Positions 23,796-32,889 are shown, numbered from the stretch's first letter. The stretch is 64,000 bases of DNA from Humibacter sp. RRB41 (GCF_022761015.1 NZ_JAKWJQ010000007.1:1-64000), one strand, 5' to 3'. Translations and numbers: made by a program. The notes: generated by a model from the letters alone, not told the origin.

Positions 23796-24755
23796 TCACC
23801 AATCTGCCGAGATCACGACGGAGTCGAGGTAGAGGAAGTTGCGCTGCCCGGAGAGGGTTCGCACGGAGAAGTAGAAGTTGAGCAGGTTCTCGAGCGAGCC
23901 GTAGCGCTCCTCGTAGGGAGGCACGGGCACGGAACTCCAGTCCATGATCCGATCGTTCAGCTGCAGCTCGACGTTCTGCCGCTTCTCGGTGTCGATCACC
24001 CAGCGCAGGTAGTGCCAGTTGACCTTGGTGGGCACCTCGTTCATGCAGAGTTCCTGCTCGTCGCCGAAGTCGCGCCAGTCATCCGGATTCGGTGCCGTGA
24101 AGTCGGTGGCGTACGGGTAGTCGACCTTGCCCTCGAAGTGCTCGCGCGGCGTCGGCTCGGGAACGATCGGATACCGCCACCGTCGCAGCATGTTCCCGTC
24201 TTCGTCGGCGTTCTGGTACCGCGCGACGGTGTGGTAGCGCAGCCCCCCGTCGCCGCACAGGTCGGTCGCGACAGTGAAGGCGCCGAACTGGGCCTCCGAC
24301 GGATGCCTGTTGCCGTCCCACTCCATATCGCCGAACGCGTTGTCGGCCTCGTCTCCGACGGTGGCCTCGGCCTTGTAGGCGATGTAGGCCTCGATCTGCA
24401 GCAGACCCCTGCCGCTCATCGTGAGCCGACGGATGGCGGTGGCAGTGTGCCCAGGGTACGGACGCGTCGCGAGCTTGAGTGCGTAGGTGCCGGACATGGC
24501 TCCGTGTGTTCCGACGTCGAAGAAGTCGCACGTGGACAACTGCGGCGGCCGGAAGTCGCGGAAGTGGCGATCGAGCGAGTGGAAGTCGCCGCGGCCGTCG
24601 TAGTTTCCGCCGAGTTCCACCCAGCCGTGCAGCCCCGTGTTGAAGTCGTCGTGCGCCAGGATGCGCGGCAATGGGTTGAATTTCGAGAGCTGCGGGTCGC
24701 TCGAGAGGATCGCGGAACGCAGATCCCGACCGACCTCGGTCGTTGTGGTTGCCAT
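23796..24755 (-). CDS. Large partner protein, copy 1 (319 aa), unknown family
   Basis: A 319-residue protein paralogous to 27222-28178 (318 aa). Shared motifs in order: PLPRILxxDDFxxGxxGW (45-60), GTHGxxSGTYxLxLATR, IKRL/IRRL, a domain with YNAxxGxxRRW, a KxNWxxL segment, and C-terminal SLYLDSVVVS/FLYLDSVVIS. No signal peptide. The strand-rich pattern with DDF near the start and a terminal YLDSVV strand suggests a jelly-roll of the lectin or polysaccharide-lyase type. It starts at ATG 24755, right after a 16-bp palindrome. Probably a catabolic enzyme on a sugar-like compound; that is inference from context. Confidence 0.75.
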   Translation of the reverse strand: MATTTTEVGRDLRSAILSSDPQLSKFNPLPRILAHDDFNTGLHGWVELGGNYDGRGDFHSLDRHFRDFRPPQLSTCDFFDVGTHGAMSGTYALKLATRPYPGHTATAIRRLTMSGRGLLQIEAYIAYKAEATVGDEADNAFGDMEWDGNRHPSEAQFGAFTVATDLCGDGGLRYHTVARYQNADEDGNMLRRWRYPIVPEPTPREHFEGKVDYPYATDFTAPNPDDWRDFGDEQELCMNEVPTKVNWHYLRWVIDTEKRQNVELQLNDRIMDWSSVPVPPYEERYGSLENLLNFYFSVRTLSGQRNFLYLDSVVISADW

Positions 24756-24762
24756 GATCGTA

Positions 24763-24804
24763 ACGTTAGTACTAACGTGAAAAAAGTACAAAAACGTGTA
24801 CTTT
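24763..24804. promoter_or_regulatory. Tandem palindromic operators in divergent promoter region
   Basis: ACGTTAGTACTAACGT (24763-24778) is a perfect 16-bp palindrome. A second inverted repeat, AAAGTACA-N6-TGTACTTT, lies at 24783-24804. Both contain the half-site (A/T)AGTAC. They sit in the 98 bases between the divergent starts at 24755 and 24854. They are the natural binding sites for the LacI-type regulator encoded at 22344-23369, controlling both arms. Confidence 0.7.
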
Positions 24805-24853
24805 GAGTCAGGCCTGTTTAGGATGACTCGCACCCGACATGGAAGGTTCGGCA

Positions 24854-26179
24854 ATGGCGCGGACACGCAGGATCAAACTCCCCACCCTGGCATCCACCGT
24901 GGGAACAGCCCTCGAGTGGTACGACTTCTCGCTCTACGGAACGGCGGCGGCGCTCGTTCTCCCCGCAGTGTTCTTTCCGTCGGGCGACCCGACGCTGGCG
25001 CTGCTGTCATCGCTGGCCACGTTCGCGGTGGGCTTCTTCGCCCGGCCGATCGGCGGTGTGATCATCGGCATTCTCGGCGACCGCTTCGGCCGCAGGCAGA
25101 TGCTCTTCGTCACGTTGCTGTTGATGGCCGCCTCGTCGGTCCTGATCGGAGTGCTGCCGACCTACGCACAGGTCGGCGTCCTCGCGCCGACGCTGCTCGT
25201 GGTGCTGAGGGTGCTGCAGGGGCTCGGTGCAGGAGGCGAATACGCGGGAGCGATGCTGCTCTCGGCCGAACATGCATCAGATCACAACCGCGGACTGAAT
25301 GCGTCGATCCCCAGCGTCGGCAATGCCGTCGGCTCGGTGATCGCCACAGCGATCTTCTTCCTGTTCCAGGGCGTGCTGCCGCAGGCGGCGTTCCTCGCGT
25401 GGGGCTGGCGCATCCCGTTCCTGCTCAGCATCGTGCTGGCGGTCGCCGGCATCATCATCAGGCTGCGGGTGACCGACAGCCCGGAGTTCACGGCTGCCGT
25501 CGCATCCCGCGGTGTCGTGCGCTCACGGTTCGTCGACATGTTCAAGCTCAGCGGTCGGCGAGTTCCGCTGGCGATGCTGATGAGCATCGCGCCCAACGTG
25601 CTGAGCTACCTGCCCTCGGTCTACGCCCTCACCTACCTGTCGACAGTGGTCGGAGCGCCGGCATGGATCGGTCTGGTCGGCATCATCATCGCGAACCTGC
25701 TGAAGCTCGTCACGATTCCGACGGCGGGATGGCTGTCCGACCGTTTCGGCGGCAAGCCGATCATGATCATCGGCTCGGTGGCAGGCGCTGTGCTCTTCTA
25801 CCCGTTCTTCTTCATGCTCAACACGGGAACCCCGGTCGTCATCTGGGCAGCGTTGGTGATCATCTTCACGCTGTGCTGCGACATGACACTCGCTTCGCAG
25901 GCATCCCTGCTGTCGAACCTGTTCCACGTGCGAGTGCGCTACACGGCAGTAACGTTCAGTCGTGAGATCACCGGCGCCATCGTCGGCGGAACGCTGCCGT
26001 TCGTCGCGGCGTGGCTCACGGCGGCCTCCGGCGGTGCGCCGTGGCTCGTCTGCGTGTATTGCGGCATCCTCTGCGTGATCTGCGCGATCGGAACGGCGTT
26101 CCTGCCCAGCGCACGAAAGGCCCCGGAGACCGACTCGGACATCGGGATCGCCGTGATCCCGGTCGCCAACGCGAACTGA
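24854..26179 (+). CDS. MFS transporter, metabolite:H+ symporter (MHS) type
   Basis: A 441-residue, twelve-helix major facilitator protein. MHS-subfamily marks are GTALEWYDFSLYGTAAALVL in the first helix, FFARPIGGVIIGILGDRFGRR (motif A), LQGLGAGGEYAGA, and the second motif A, GWLSDRFGGKP. The start at ATG 24854 has GGAAGG upstream; an in-frame ATG 15 bases earlier is less likely. First gene of the plus-strand arm of the LacI-linked cluster, so it should import the compound degraded by the neighbours. Family substrates are organic acids or osmolytes. Confidence 0.87.
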   Translation: MARTRRIKLPTLASTVGTALEWYDFSLYGTAAALVLPAVFFPSGDPTLALLSSLATFAVGFFARPIGGVIIGILGDRFGRRQMLFVTLLLMAASSVLIGVLPTYAQVGVLAPTLLVVLRVLQGLGAGGEYAGAMLLSAEHASDHNRGLNASIPSVGNAVGSVIATAIFFLFQGVLPQAAFLAWGWRIPFLLSIVLAVAGIIIRLRVTDSPEFTAAVASRGVVRSRFVDMFKLSGRRVPLAMLMSIAPNVLSYLPSVYALTYLSTVVGAPAWIGLVGIIIANLLKLVTIPTAGWLSDRFGGKPIMIIGSVAGAVLFYPFFFMLNTGTPVVIWAALVIIFTLCCDMTLASQASLLSNLFHVRVRYTAVTFSREITGAIVGGTLPFVAAWLTAASGGAPWLVCVYCGILCVICAIGTAFLPSARKAPETDSDIGIAVIPVANAN

Positions 26180-26211
26180 CACGAAGCGAACAGAGACGAA
26201 GGAGTACGAAC

Positions 26212-27225
26212 ATGGGCAATCTCGCCGCAGTGATGACCGGCCTGAACACGATAGCGGTTCAGGAGCGTCCCGAAGCGACGGCGGGGCCGGGTGAAGCCGT
26301 CGTCTCGGTGATCGCGGTCGGCGTCTGCGGCTCGGATGTCTCCTACTTCCGCAACGGCCGAATCGGGCCGTACGTGATCGACGGCGACATCATCCTCGGG
26401 CACGAAGCCGCCGGCGAGGTGGTCGCGATCGGCGAGGGCGTGACCAACGTCGCGGTCGGCGACCGGGTCGCGATCGAGCCGAGCGTGCCCGACTGGACCT
26501 GCGCCCAGTGTCGCGCGGGGCGGTATCACCTGTGCCCGAACCTTCGATTCCTCGCCACCCCGCCCGTCGACGGGGCCCTGATCCAGAGGCTGACGATCGA
26601 CGCCCGCACCCTCTTCCCGATGCCCGACTCGATGACGTTCGAAGAAGGCGCGCTCGCCGAGCCGCTGTCCGTCGGCCTGTGGGGATGCCACCGCGCCGGC
26701 TTGCGCCCTGGCGACGACGTGCTCGTCACAGGGGCCGGGCCGGTCGGACTGCTCGCCGCCGAGTCGGCCAAGGCACTCGGCGCAGGCACGGTCACGGTGA
26801 CGGATGTCTCGGAGCCACGACTCGCGCTCGCCGCCGCCCACGGATTCGCGACCGAGCTCAGCGGCACCGCCACCGACGAGCGCACCTTCGATGTGCTCCT
26901 GGAGTGCTCAGGCGCACCGGGTGTGCTTGCGGAGGGTCTCGAGCGGCTGGGACCTGCCGGCCGTGCAGCGGTCATCGGCATCTCGAAGACGAACGCGGAC
27001 CTTCCGCTCCACACGCTGAACTGGAACGAGATCACCATCGCCACCGTGAGCAGGTACCAGAACACCTGGCCCCTCGCGATCGCGCTGATCTCGTCAGGGC
27101 GCGTGAACCTCAGCGGCGTGCACACGCACAGCTTCCCGTTGTCACGGACTGCGGATGCCCTGGCGGTGGGCACGACCGATCCGACCGCGGTGAAGGCGAT
27201 CATCTATCCGCAGGACGTCGGATGA
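26212..27225 (+). CDS. Zinc-dependent medium-chain dehydrogenase (sorbitol/xylitol dehydrogenase-like)
   Basis: A 337-residue MDR-family polyol dehydrogenase-like enzyme. The catalytic zinc region is GVCGSDVSYFRNGRIGPYVIDGDIILGHEAAGEV. The structural zinc site is reduced (CAQCRAGRYHLC, three cysteines). The NAD-binding motif is VLVTGAGPVGLLAA. It should oxidise a secondary alcohol of a sugar, polyol or sugar acid. The ATG at 26212 has GAAGGAG upstream. Its stop overlaps the next start by ATGA. Part of the LacI-linked operon with transporter and the large/small pair. Confidence 0.87.
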   Translation: MGNLAAVMTGLNTIAVQERPEATAGPGEAVVSVIAVGVCGSDVSYFRNGRIGPYVIDGDIILGHEAAGEVVAIGEGVTNVAVGDRVAIEPSVPDWTCAQCRAGRYHLCPNLRFLATPPVDGALIQRLTIDARTLFPMPDSMTFEEGALAEPLSVGLWGCHRAGLRPGDDVLVTGAGPVGLLAAESAKALGAGTVTVTDVSEPRLALAAAHGFATELSGTATDERTFDVLLECSGAPGVLAEGLERLGPAGRAAVIGISKTNADLPLHTLNWNEITIATVSRYQNTWPLAIALISSGRVNLSGVHTHSFPLSRTADALAVGTTDPTAVKAIIYPQDVG

Positions 27226-28178
27226 CCTCGACCAGCCTCCTGACGCTGCCCGGCCAATTCTCCCCGCTACCGAGGATTCTCGTGGCGGACGACTTCGACC
27301 TCGGCATGAACGGCTGGATGGACCTGCGCCCCAACTTCGTCGACGAAGGGTTCGCGGCGCACTCGCGCGAGCTCGACTTCGAGAGCTGGGGCTCGGTCAT
27401 GCTGAGCTCGGCGACGTTCCCGTTCTCGGGCACCCACGGATCGGCATCCGGCACGTATTCGCTGCGGCTGGCGACCAGATCGGAAGCAGCCGGAGCGACC
27501 GAGAGGCCGGCATCCGGATCGATGAGCCTGGCCATCAAGCGGCTGTCGCGGCCGCCAAGGGCGACGAGGCTCAAGGTCGAGGCGTTGATCGCGTACACGA
27601 CGGAACAGGATCGGCCGGGACTCGGTGTGGATGCGATGCGGGCATTCGGACTGTTCGTCGACCTGCAGGACGGCGAGCACCGGTACATGCCGGGCGTGCG
27701 TTACGTCAACGCGGTGGACGGCGCTCGGGTGCGGCGCTGGCAGTACTACACCGCGACAGCCGCGAGCGCCTCCGAGTGGAACTACGGGCAGCCGGGCTGG
27801 CATCAGCCTGGCGTCGATCCGCAATGGTTCGGGGAACGGCACGCGGACGGGTCGACCGCGGCCACCGCCTGGTTCGAGGGGCGGCCGCAGCAGCTCATCT
27901 ACAACGAGACGGACGACAAGATCAACTGGATGCCGCTGGCGATGGAGGTCGATCTGGTCGCCCGCACGTACACGAGCTTCAGCGCGGGCGATCAGGAGTA
28001 CAGCTTCCCGCCGGAATCCCGACCGACGCTCGCGCCGACCTACGACAACATCGGCGGGCTCGTGAACCCGGTGTTCTTCGTCGAGACCGACGGCGACCGC
28101 CGAGTGAGCCTCTACCTCGACTCCGTTGTGGTGTCGTACGCGACGACCGACGACGATCGGGCGGAGGAATCGCGATGA
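27222..28178 (+). CDS. Large partner protein, copy 2 (318 aa), unknown family
   Basis: A 318-residue paralogue of 23796-24755 with the same motif order: PLPRILVADDFDLGMNGWMD at the start, GTHGSASGTYSLRLATR, AFGLFVDLQDGEHRYMPGVR, RRWQYYTA, NETDDKINWMPLAMEVDLVAR, and the C-terminal VSLYLDSVVVSY strand. No signal peptide. It overlaps the dehydrogenase stop (ATGA) and the small partner start (ATGA), so all three are translated together. I do not recognise a named family. Likely a jelly-roll hydrolase, lyase or isomerase acting with the dehydrogenase. Confidence 0.77.
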   Translation: MTSTSLLTLPGQFSPLPRILVADDFDLGMNGWMDLRPNFVDEGFAAHSRELDFESWGSVMLSSATFPFSGTHGSASGTYSLRLATRSEAAGATERPASGSMSLAIKRLSRPPRATRLKVEALIAYTTEQDRPGLGVDAMRAFGLFVDLQDGEHRYMPGVRYVNAVDGARVRRWQYYTATAASASEWNYGQPGWHQPGVDPQWFGERHADGSTAATAWFEGRPQQLIYNETDDKINWMPLAMEVDLVARTYTSFSAGDQEYSFPPESRPTLAPTYDNIGGLVNPVFFVETDGDRRVSLYLDSVVVSYATTDDDRAEESR

Positions 28179-28519
28179 AGCAGTTCTACACGGCAGTGAC
28201 GGATCTGCGGCGCCGTGTGACAGGCGGCTTCACGACGTTTCCGTACGAAGCGGGCTGGGCGGACGAGGCCACGTACTTCGTCACGATCGAGGAATCGTCA
28301 GCGGGCGCACTCGGCGTGCAGCTTGCCGTCCAGATCTCGGCGGACGGCATCCGATGGCACGACGAGGGCACCACGATGACCGTGGCGCCCGATTCGGCGG
28401 AGTTCGTACGGCTCACTCACTTCGGTGGGTTCCTGAGGCTCGCCGGAAGTATGGAATCGGCCGACGGGGGGCCCGATGCCTCGGCGGTCGTGACCGTGAG
28501 GCTGGCGCTCAAGGGCTGA
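28175..28519 (+). CDS. Small subunit-like protein, copy 2 (114 aa), unknown family
   Basis: A 114-residue paralogue of 23458-23790, sharing MKQxxTAV, YEAGWADEATYFV, VQISADGIRWHD, THFGGFLRLAG and VTVRLALKG. It overlaps the stop of its large partner by ATGA, repeating the arrangement of the other pair. The stop region overlaps the converging PucR gene by 11 bases. Function unknown. The conserved pairing argues that the two proteins act as one unit. Confidence 0.75.
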   Translation: MKQFYTAVTDLRRRVTGGFTTFPYEAGWADEATYFVTIEESSAGALGVQLAVQISADGIRWHDEGTTMTVAPDSAEFVRLTHFGGFLRLAGSMESADGGPDASAVVTVRLALKG

Positions 28520-29798
28520 CACGCATCAGCAACGCCGTCCACACCTCGGCGCGATCGGCGAAAGTGTCAAAGTCACGGGCGAGCAGTCGCTCCGTCGAAC
28601 GGATGCGCGCATGCAGCGTGTGCCGATGCACGCCCAGTTCGCGGGCGGCCGCGTCGTAGACGCCGTTGCGTTCCAGCCAGGTGAGCAGCGAGTGGGCGAG
28701 CACCCCGTCGGCGTCGTGCGCGGCCAGTGGGTTCAGGAGTACGGCGGCGCGGGCGCGGGCATCCTCGTCATCGAAGGGCAGGAGCGTCGGCAGCGCGTGG
28801 GCGTCGGCCGGGACGGTCGTCACTGCTGCGCCGAGCGCGGCGTCGACCTGCGTGCGCGCGCGATCGAGCCCGGTGACGGATGCCTCGCTCAGCCCGGCCT
28901 CACTGCCGAGTTCCTCGGCGAGGCGACGGCTCTGCTCGAGACCGTTCAGCAGCGCTCGCCGCAGGGCGGTTCGCGCCGACTCCAGCGCGTGCCCCTGCTC
29001 GAGGGCGAGTCCCGCGAGCGCCACGACGCTGGTCACCACCTGCTGGGCGGCCTGATCCGGCTCGTCCGGGCCGCCGTGCGCGAGCACGCCGAGCAGACGA
29101 TCACTCGCCCCGATGGTCTGCAGCGCGATCACGGCGTCGGCCTCTGCGACGGTTGCACCGGAGCGGCGGTGGGCTTTGAGCATCCGTGTCGCCTCTGCCG
29201 TCACGACATCGCGGCCGGATGCCTGCAGCGCGCGGGCAGGGAACACGCGGTCGATCGCGCCGCCGGCATCCACCAGCGCCACCCACCTGCCGAGCTGCCT
29301 GGACAGCTCGGCGAGCGTCGCGTCGAGTCCATCGGGGCGGAGCGCGGCGAGCGACACGGCACGTTGGGCGGCCAGCGCCCAGGTGTTGCGCGCATACGCC
29401 TGTTCGGCGACGAGGTCGGCCGCGTACCTGGCGACGGCGATGAACGGTGTGCGGTAGGGCACGTCGAGCAGGGGCATCCCGTGCCGCAGGCAGGCGTCGA
29501 CGAGGTCGGTGGGGGTGTCCCGGATGACCTCGGTGCCGAAGCCGAGGGCGACGACGCCGCGGTCCACGAGCCGGCTCACGTAACCGTCGTAGTCGGAATC
29601 GATCGGTTCGAACTGCGTTCCGGTGGTCAGGAGCACCTGGCCCGGCGTGAGGAACGGGGTCGGGTCGGCGAGATCGGAGCTGTGCACCCACGAGACCGCG
29701 GCGTCGAGTGCGCCGGTCGGCAGGGCATCCGCAGGAGTGAGCAGATCGAGACCTAGTTCTCGACGGGTCAGGAGCAGGCGGACCGTCGGCGCTGGCAT
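28509..29798 (-). CDS. PucR family transcriptional regulator
   Basis: A 429-residue regulator. The N-terminal PucR sensor domain begins LLTRRELGLDLLTPADALPT, and the C-terminal helix-turn-helix of the PucR type is LERNGVYDAAARELGVHRHTLHARIRSTERLL. Members control purine, amine or GABA catabolism, for example GabR-type PucR regulators of gabTD in corynebacteria and relatives. Divergent from gabT with a TGTACA inverted repeat between them. The start at ATG 29798 begins at MPAPTVRLLL. It overlaps the converging 28175-28519 gene by 11 bases. Confidence 0.86.
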   Translation of the reverse strand: MPAPTVRLLLTRRELGLDLLTPADALPTGALDAAVSWVHSSDLADPTPFLTPGQVLLTTGTQFEPIDSDYDGYVSRLVDRGVVALGFGTEVIRDTPTDLVDACLRHGMPLLDVPYRTPFIAVARYAADLVAEQAYARNTWALAAQRAVSLAALRPDGLDATLAELSRQLGRWVALVDAGGAIDRVFPARALQASGRDVVTAEATRMLKAHRRSGATVAEADAVIALQTIGASDRLLGVLAHGGPDEPDQAAQQVVTSVVALAGLALEQGHALESARTALRRALLNGLEQSRRLAEELGSEAGLSEASVTGLDRARTQVDAALGAAVTTVPADAHALPTLLPFDDEDARARAAVLLNPLAAHDADGVLAHSLLTWLERNGVYDAAARELGVHRHTLHARIRSTERLLARDFDTFADRAEVWTALLMRVSP

Positions 29799-29805
29799 GA
29801 ATCGA

Positions 29806-29844
29806 GTGTACAAGCTGTCCAGTCAGCGCGATTGGAATGTACAC
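29806..29844. promoter_or_regulatory. Inverted TGTACA sites between PucR gene and gabT
   Basis: GTGTACA (29806-29812) and TGTACAC (29838-29844) form a 7-bp inverted repeat with 25-base spacing in the divergent promoter region. It is a candidate operator for the PucR regulator controlling itself and gabT/gabD. Confidence 0.5.
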
Positions 29845-29935
29845 AGTGGCCAGCGCCTTCGCTCGCGGCGCGGCCTAGCCTGAGGCTGCAGTCATCCTGA
29901 GCCTGCACCTGTTCGAGCAAGGAAGCGAGACGTCC

Positions 29936-31297
29936 ATGACCGTCACCGACACCACGAGTGCAGCCATCGTCGGAGGGCCGGGGCTCCCGCAGGAGCGCCG
30001 AGTGGTCACCGAGATTCCCGGACCGCAGTCGCGCAGGCTGCTCGAGCGCAAGGCGCAGGCCGTCGCAAAGGGCGTCGGGCACAGCATCCCCGTCGCAACG
30101 GTCGCCGCTGGTGGTGGTGTGCTCGTCGACGCCGACGGCAACTCGTTCATCGACCTAGGCAGCGGCATCGCCGTCACAGGTGTCGGCAACTCGGCTCCAC
30201 GGGTCGTCGAGGCCGTGCAGCGCCAGGTGGCGCAGTTCACGCACACCTGCTTCACGATCTCGCCGTACGACTCGTATGTCGAGGTGGCAGAGGCGCTCAA
30301 CCGGCTCACGCCCGGCGACTTCGAGAAGCGCAGCGCCCTCTTCAACTCGGGCGCCGAGGCTGTGGAGAACGCGATCAAGATCGCTCGTCACTACACGAAG
30401 AAGCAGGGCGTCGTCGTCTTCGACCACGCCTACCACGGCCGCACCAACCTCACGATGGCGCTCACAGCCAAGAGCATGCCCTACAAGAGCGGGTTCGGAC
30501 CGTTCGCTCCCGAGGTCTACCGCGTGCCGATGTCGTACCCCTACCGGGACGGCCTGACCGGCGCGGAAGCTGCCGAGCGTGCCATCAGCCAGATCGAGGT
30601 GCAGGTGCGCGCGGACAACCTCGCCGCGATCCTGATCGAGCCCATCCAGGGCGAGGGTGGATTCGTCGTGCCGGCCGAGGGCTTCCTGCCGGCGCTGCAG
30701 AAGTGGGCGAACGACAACGGTGTGGTGTTCATCGCCGACGAGGTGCAGACCGGCTTCGCCCGCACCGGCACCATGTTCGCCAGCGAGCAGTTCGGTATCG
30801 TGCCCGACCTCGTCACCACCGCGAAGGGGATCGCGGGCGGCCTGCCGTTGTCGGCGGTCACCGGGCGGGCGGAGATCATGGACTCGTCCCACGCCGGCGG
30901 ACTCGGCGGCACCTACGGCGGCAACCCGATCGCGTGCGCGGCCGCACTCGCCACGATCGAGACCTACGAGCAGGACGGTCTCGTCGAGCGGGCCGCTGAG
31001 ATCGGCACGCTGCTGACCGGCCGCCTGAACGCGATGCGCGCGGGCGACCCCCGCATCGGAGACGTGCGCGGACGCGGGGCCATGATGGCCATGGAACTCG
31101 TCGACCCCGCCACCGGACGACCGGATGCCGCACTCACCTCCCGCGTGCTCGCCGCGGCGATCGCGCAGGGCGTCGTGCTGCTCACCTGCGGCACCTACGG
31201 CAACGTGATCCGCTTTCTGCCGCCGCTGGCGATCAGCGACGAACTGCTGAACGAAGGACTGGACATCGTATGGAAGGCGCTGACCGATGCTGAGTGA
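29936..31297 (+). CDS. gabT: 4-aminobutyrate aminotransferase
   Basis: A 453-residue class III PLP aminotransferase that converts GABA plus 2-oxoglutarate to succinate semialdehyde plus glutamate. Visible are FIDLGSGIAVTGVGNSAPRV, NSGAEAVENAIKIARHYTKK, FDHAYHGRTNLTMALTAK, FIADEVQTGFARTG (Asp/Gln cofactor contacts) and the PLP lysine in TTAKGIAGGLPLSAV. Its end overlaps the gabD start by 11 bases. Divergent from the PucR gene, which most likely activates or represses it. Confidence 0.92.
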   Translation: MTVTDTTSAAIVGGPGLPQERRVVTEIPGPQSRRLLERKAQAVAKGVGHSIPVATVAAGGGVLVDADGNSFIDLGSGIAVTGVGNSAPRVVEAVQRQVAQFTHTCFTISPYDSYVEVAEALNRLTPGDFEKRSALFNSGAEAVENAIKIARHYTKKQGVVVFDHAYHGRTNLTMALTAKSMPYKSGFGPFAPEVYRVPMSYPYRDGLTGAEAAERAISQIEVQVRADNLAAILIEPIQGEGGFVVPAEGFLPALQKWANDNGVVFIADEVQTGFARTGTMFASEQFGIVPDLVTTAKGIAGGLPLSAVTGRAEIMDSSHAGGLGGTYGGNPIACAAALATIETYEQDGLVERAAEIGTLLTGRLNAMRAGDPRIGDVRGRGAMMAMELVDPATGRPDAALTSRVLAAAIAQGVVLLTCGTYGNVIRFLPPLAISDELLNEGLDIVWKALTDAE

Positions 31298-32753
31298 GAC
31301 TGCACTGCTGGCAGACGTACCCGACGGGCTGTACATCGGCGGCGAGTGGAAGGCCGGGGAGCGGCCGAGCGAGCTGACGGTGTTCGATCCGGCGACCGGG
31401 CGCGCGCTGAAGACCATTGCGGATGCCGCGCCGGGGGACGGCATCCGTGCCCTCGATGCGGCCGTGGCGGCCGCCGATGCCTGGGCGGCCACCGCTCCCC
31501 GAGTGCGCGGGGAGATTCTGCGCCGCGCCTTCGACCTGCTGCAGCAGCGCGCAGACGACTTCGCTCTGCTGATGACGCTCGAGATGGGCAAGCCGCTCGC
31601 CGAGGCGCGAGGTGAGGTGACGTACGGCGGCGAGTTCTTGCGCTGGTTCAGCGAGGAGGCCGTGCGCATCTCCGGTCGCTACGGCGTGAGCCCCGAGGGC
31701 ACCGGTCGCATGATCGTGTCGCAGCATCCTGTCGGGCCGTGCTATCTGATCACGCCGTGGAACTTTCCGCTCGCGATGGCCACGCGCAAGATCGCGCCGG
31801 CGCTTGCCGCGGGCTGCACCGTCGTCGTGAAGCCGGCAGAGCTGACGCCGCTCACGACGCTGTACTTCGCCAAACTGATGGCCGACGCCGGACTGCCGGC
31901 CGGCGTGCTCAATGTGATCACGACCACCACGTCGGGCGCCGTGTCGGAGCCGATCATCGCGGACTCGCGGCTGCGCAAGCTCTCGTTCACCGGCTCGACG
32001 CCGGTCGGACGCAGGTTGCTGCAGCAGGCATCCGAGAACGTGCTGCGCACGTCGATGGAACTCGGCGGCAACGCACCGTTCGTCGTCTTCGACGACGCCG
32101 ACCTCGACAAGGCGGTCGACGGCGCGATGCTCGCGAAGTTCCGCAACATCGGCGAGGCCTGCACGGCGGCGAACCGGTTCATCGTGCACGAGTCGGTGGC
32201 GGAGGAGTTCGCGACGAAGGTGACCGAGCGGGTCCGCGCGTTCAAGATCGGACGCGGCACCGAGGACGGCGTCACGATCGGACCTTTGATCGACGGCAAG
32301 GCCGTTGCGAAGGCATCCGAGCTGGTGAACGATGCCGTCTCGCGCGGCGCGAAGCTGCGCGTCGGTGGATCTGCCGTGGCAGGCGACGGCACGTTCTTCG
32401 AGCCGACAGTGGTGACGGATGTCGTGTCGGGCAGCGAGATTCTGCGCGAGGAGATCTTCGGACCGGTGCTGGCGATCGTGCCGTTCACCGACGAGGACGA
32501 CGCCGTGCGCCTCGCGAACGACACCGAGTACGGACTGGTGAGCTACGTCTTCACGAAGGACCTGGCTCGCGGACAGCGCATGATCGAGCGCTTGCAGACC
32601 GGAATGATGGGCCTCAACGTCGGCGTGGTGTCGAACGCCGCCGCACCGTTCGGCGGTGTGAAGCAGTCCGGCCTCGGCCGTGAGGGCGGTCTCGAGGGCA
32701 TCCACGAGTACCTCTCGACGAAGTACACGCTGACGCCGAACCCGTTCGCCTGA
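31287..32753 (+). CDS. gabD: Succinate-semialdehyde dehydrogenase
   Basis: A 488-residue aldehyde dehydrogenase oxidising succinate semialdehyde to succinate. Marks are YIGGEWKAG, TLEMGKPLAEARGEVTYGGEF, PWNFPLAMATRKIAPALAAG, LSFTGSTPVG (NAD binding), ELGGNAPFVVFDDAD (general base Glu) and the catalytic cysteine in NIGEACTAANRF. Translationally coupled to gabT, giving a complete GABA-to-succinate module. Confidence 0.92.
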   Translation: MLSETALLADVPDGLYIGGEWKAGERPSELTVFDPATGRALKTIADAAPGDGIRALDAAVAAADAWAATAPRVRGEILRRAFDLLQQRADDFALLMTLEMGKPLAEARGEVTYGGEFLRWFSEEAVRISGRYGVSPEGTGRMIVSQHPVGPCYLITPWNFPLAMATRKIAPALAAGCTVVVKPAELTPLTTLYFAKLMADAGLPAGVLNVITTTTSGAVSEPIIADSRLRKLSFTGSTPVGRRLLQQASENVLRTSMELGGNAPFVVFDDADLDKAVDGAMLAKFRNIGEACTAANRFIVHESVAEEFATKVTERVRAFKIGRGTEDGVTIGPLIDGKAVAKASELVNDAVSRGAKLRVGGSAVAGDGTFFEPTVVTDVVSGSEILREEIFGPVLAIVPFTDEDDAVRLANDTEYGLVSYVFTKDLARGQRMIERLQTGMMGLNVGVVSNAAAPFGGVKQSGLGREGGLEGIHEYLSTKYTLTPNPFA

Positions 32754-32763
32754 GGTTCGCTCC

Positions 32764-32798
32764 TCCATCCGTCCCCCACCATCCGTCCCCCACCATCC
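32764..32798. repeat. Short tandem repeat after gabD
   Basis: A 14-15-base unit, CCATCCGTCCCCCA, is repeated two and a half times directly after the gabD stop. Function unknown. Confidence 0.5.
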
Positions 32799-32804
32799 GC
32801 GCCA

Positions 32805-32850
32805 GTTTGCGCAGACACGCGGGCCATCAGCGGCCGCGGATTCCGCAAAC
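32805..32850. repeat. Intergenic imperfect hairpin
   Basis: GTTTGCG (32805-32811) pairs with CGCAAAC (32844-32850), with further pairing of GCGGGCC and GGCCGCGG near the loop ATCA. It lies between gabD and the putrescine oxidase gene and resembles the other long intergenic palindromes in this window. Could act as a terminator. Confidence 0.5.
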
Positions 32851-32889
32851 GACCGCGGAACAGGTTCGTCAACCACGAAAGAGACCACC

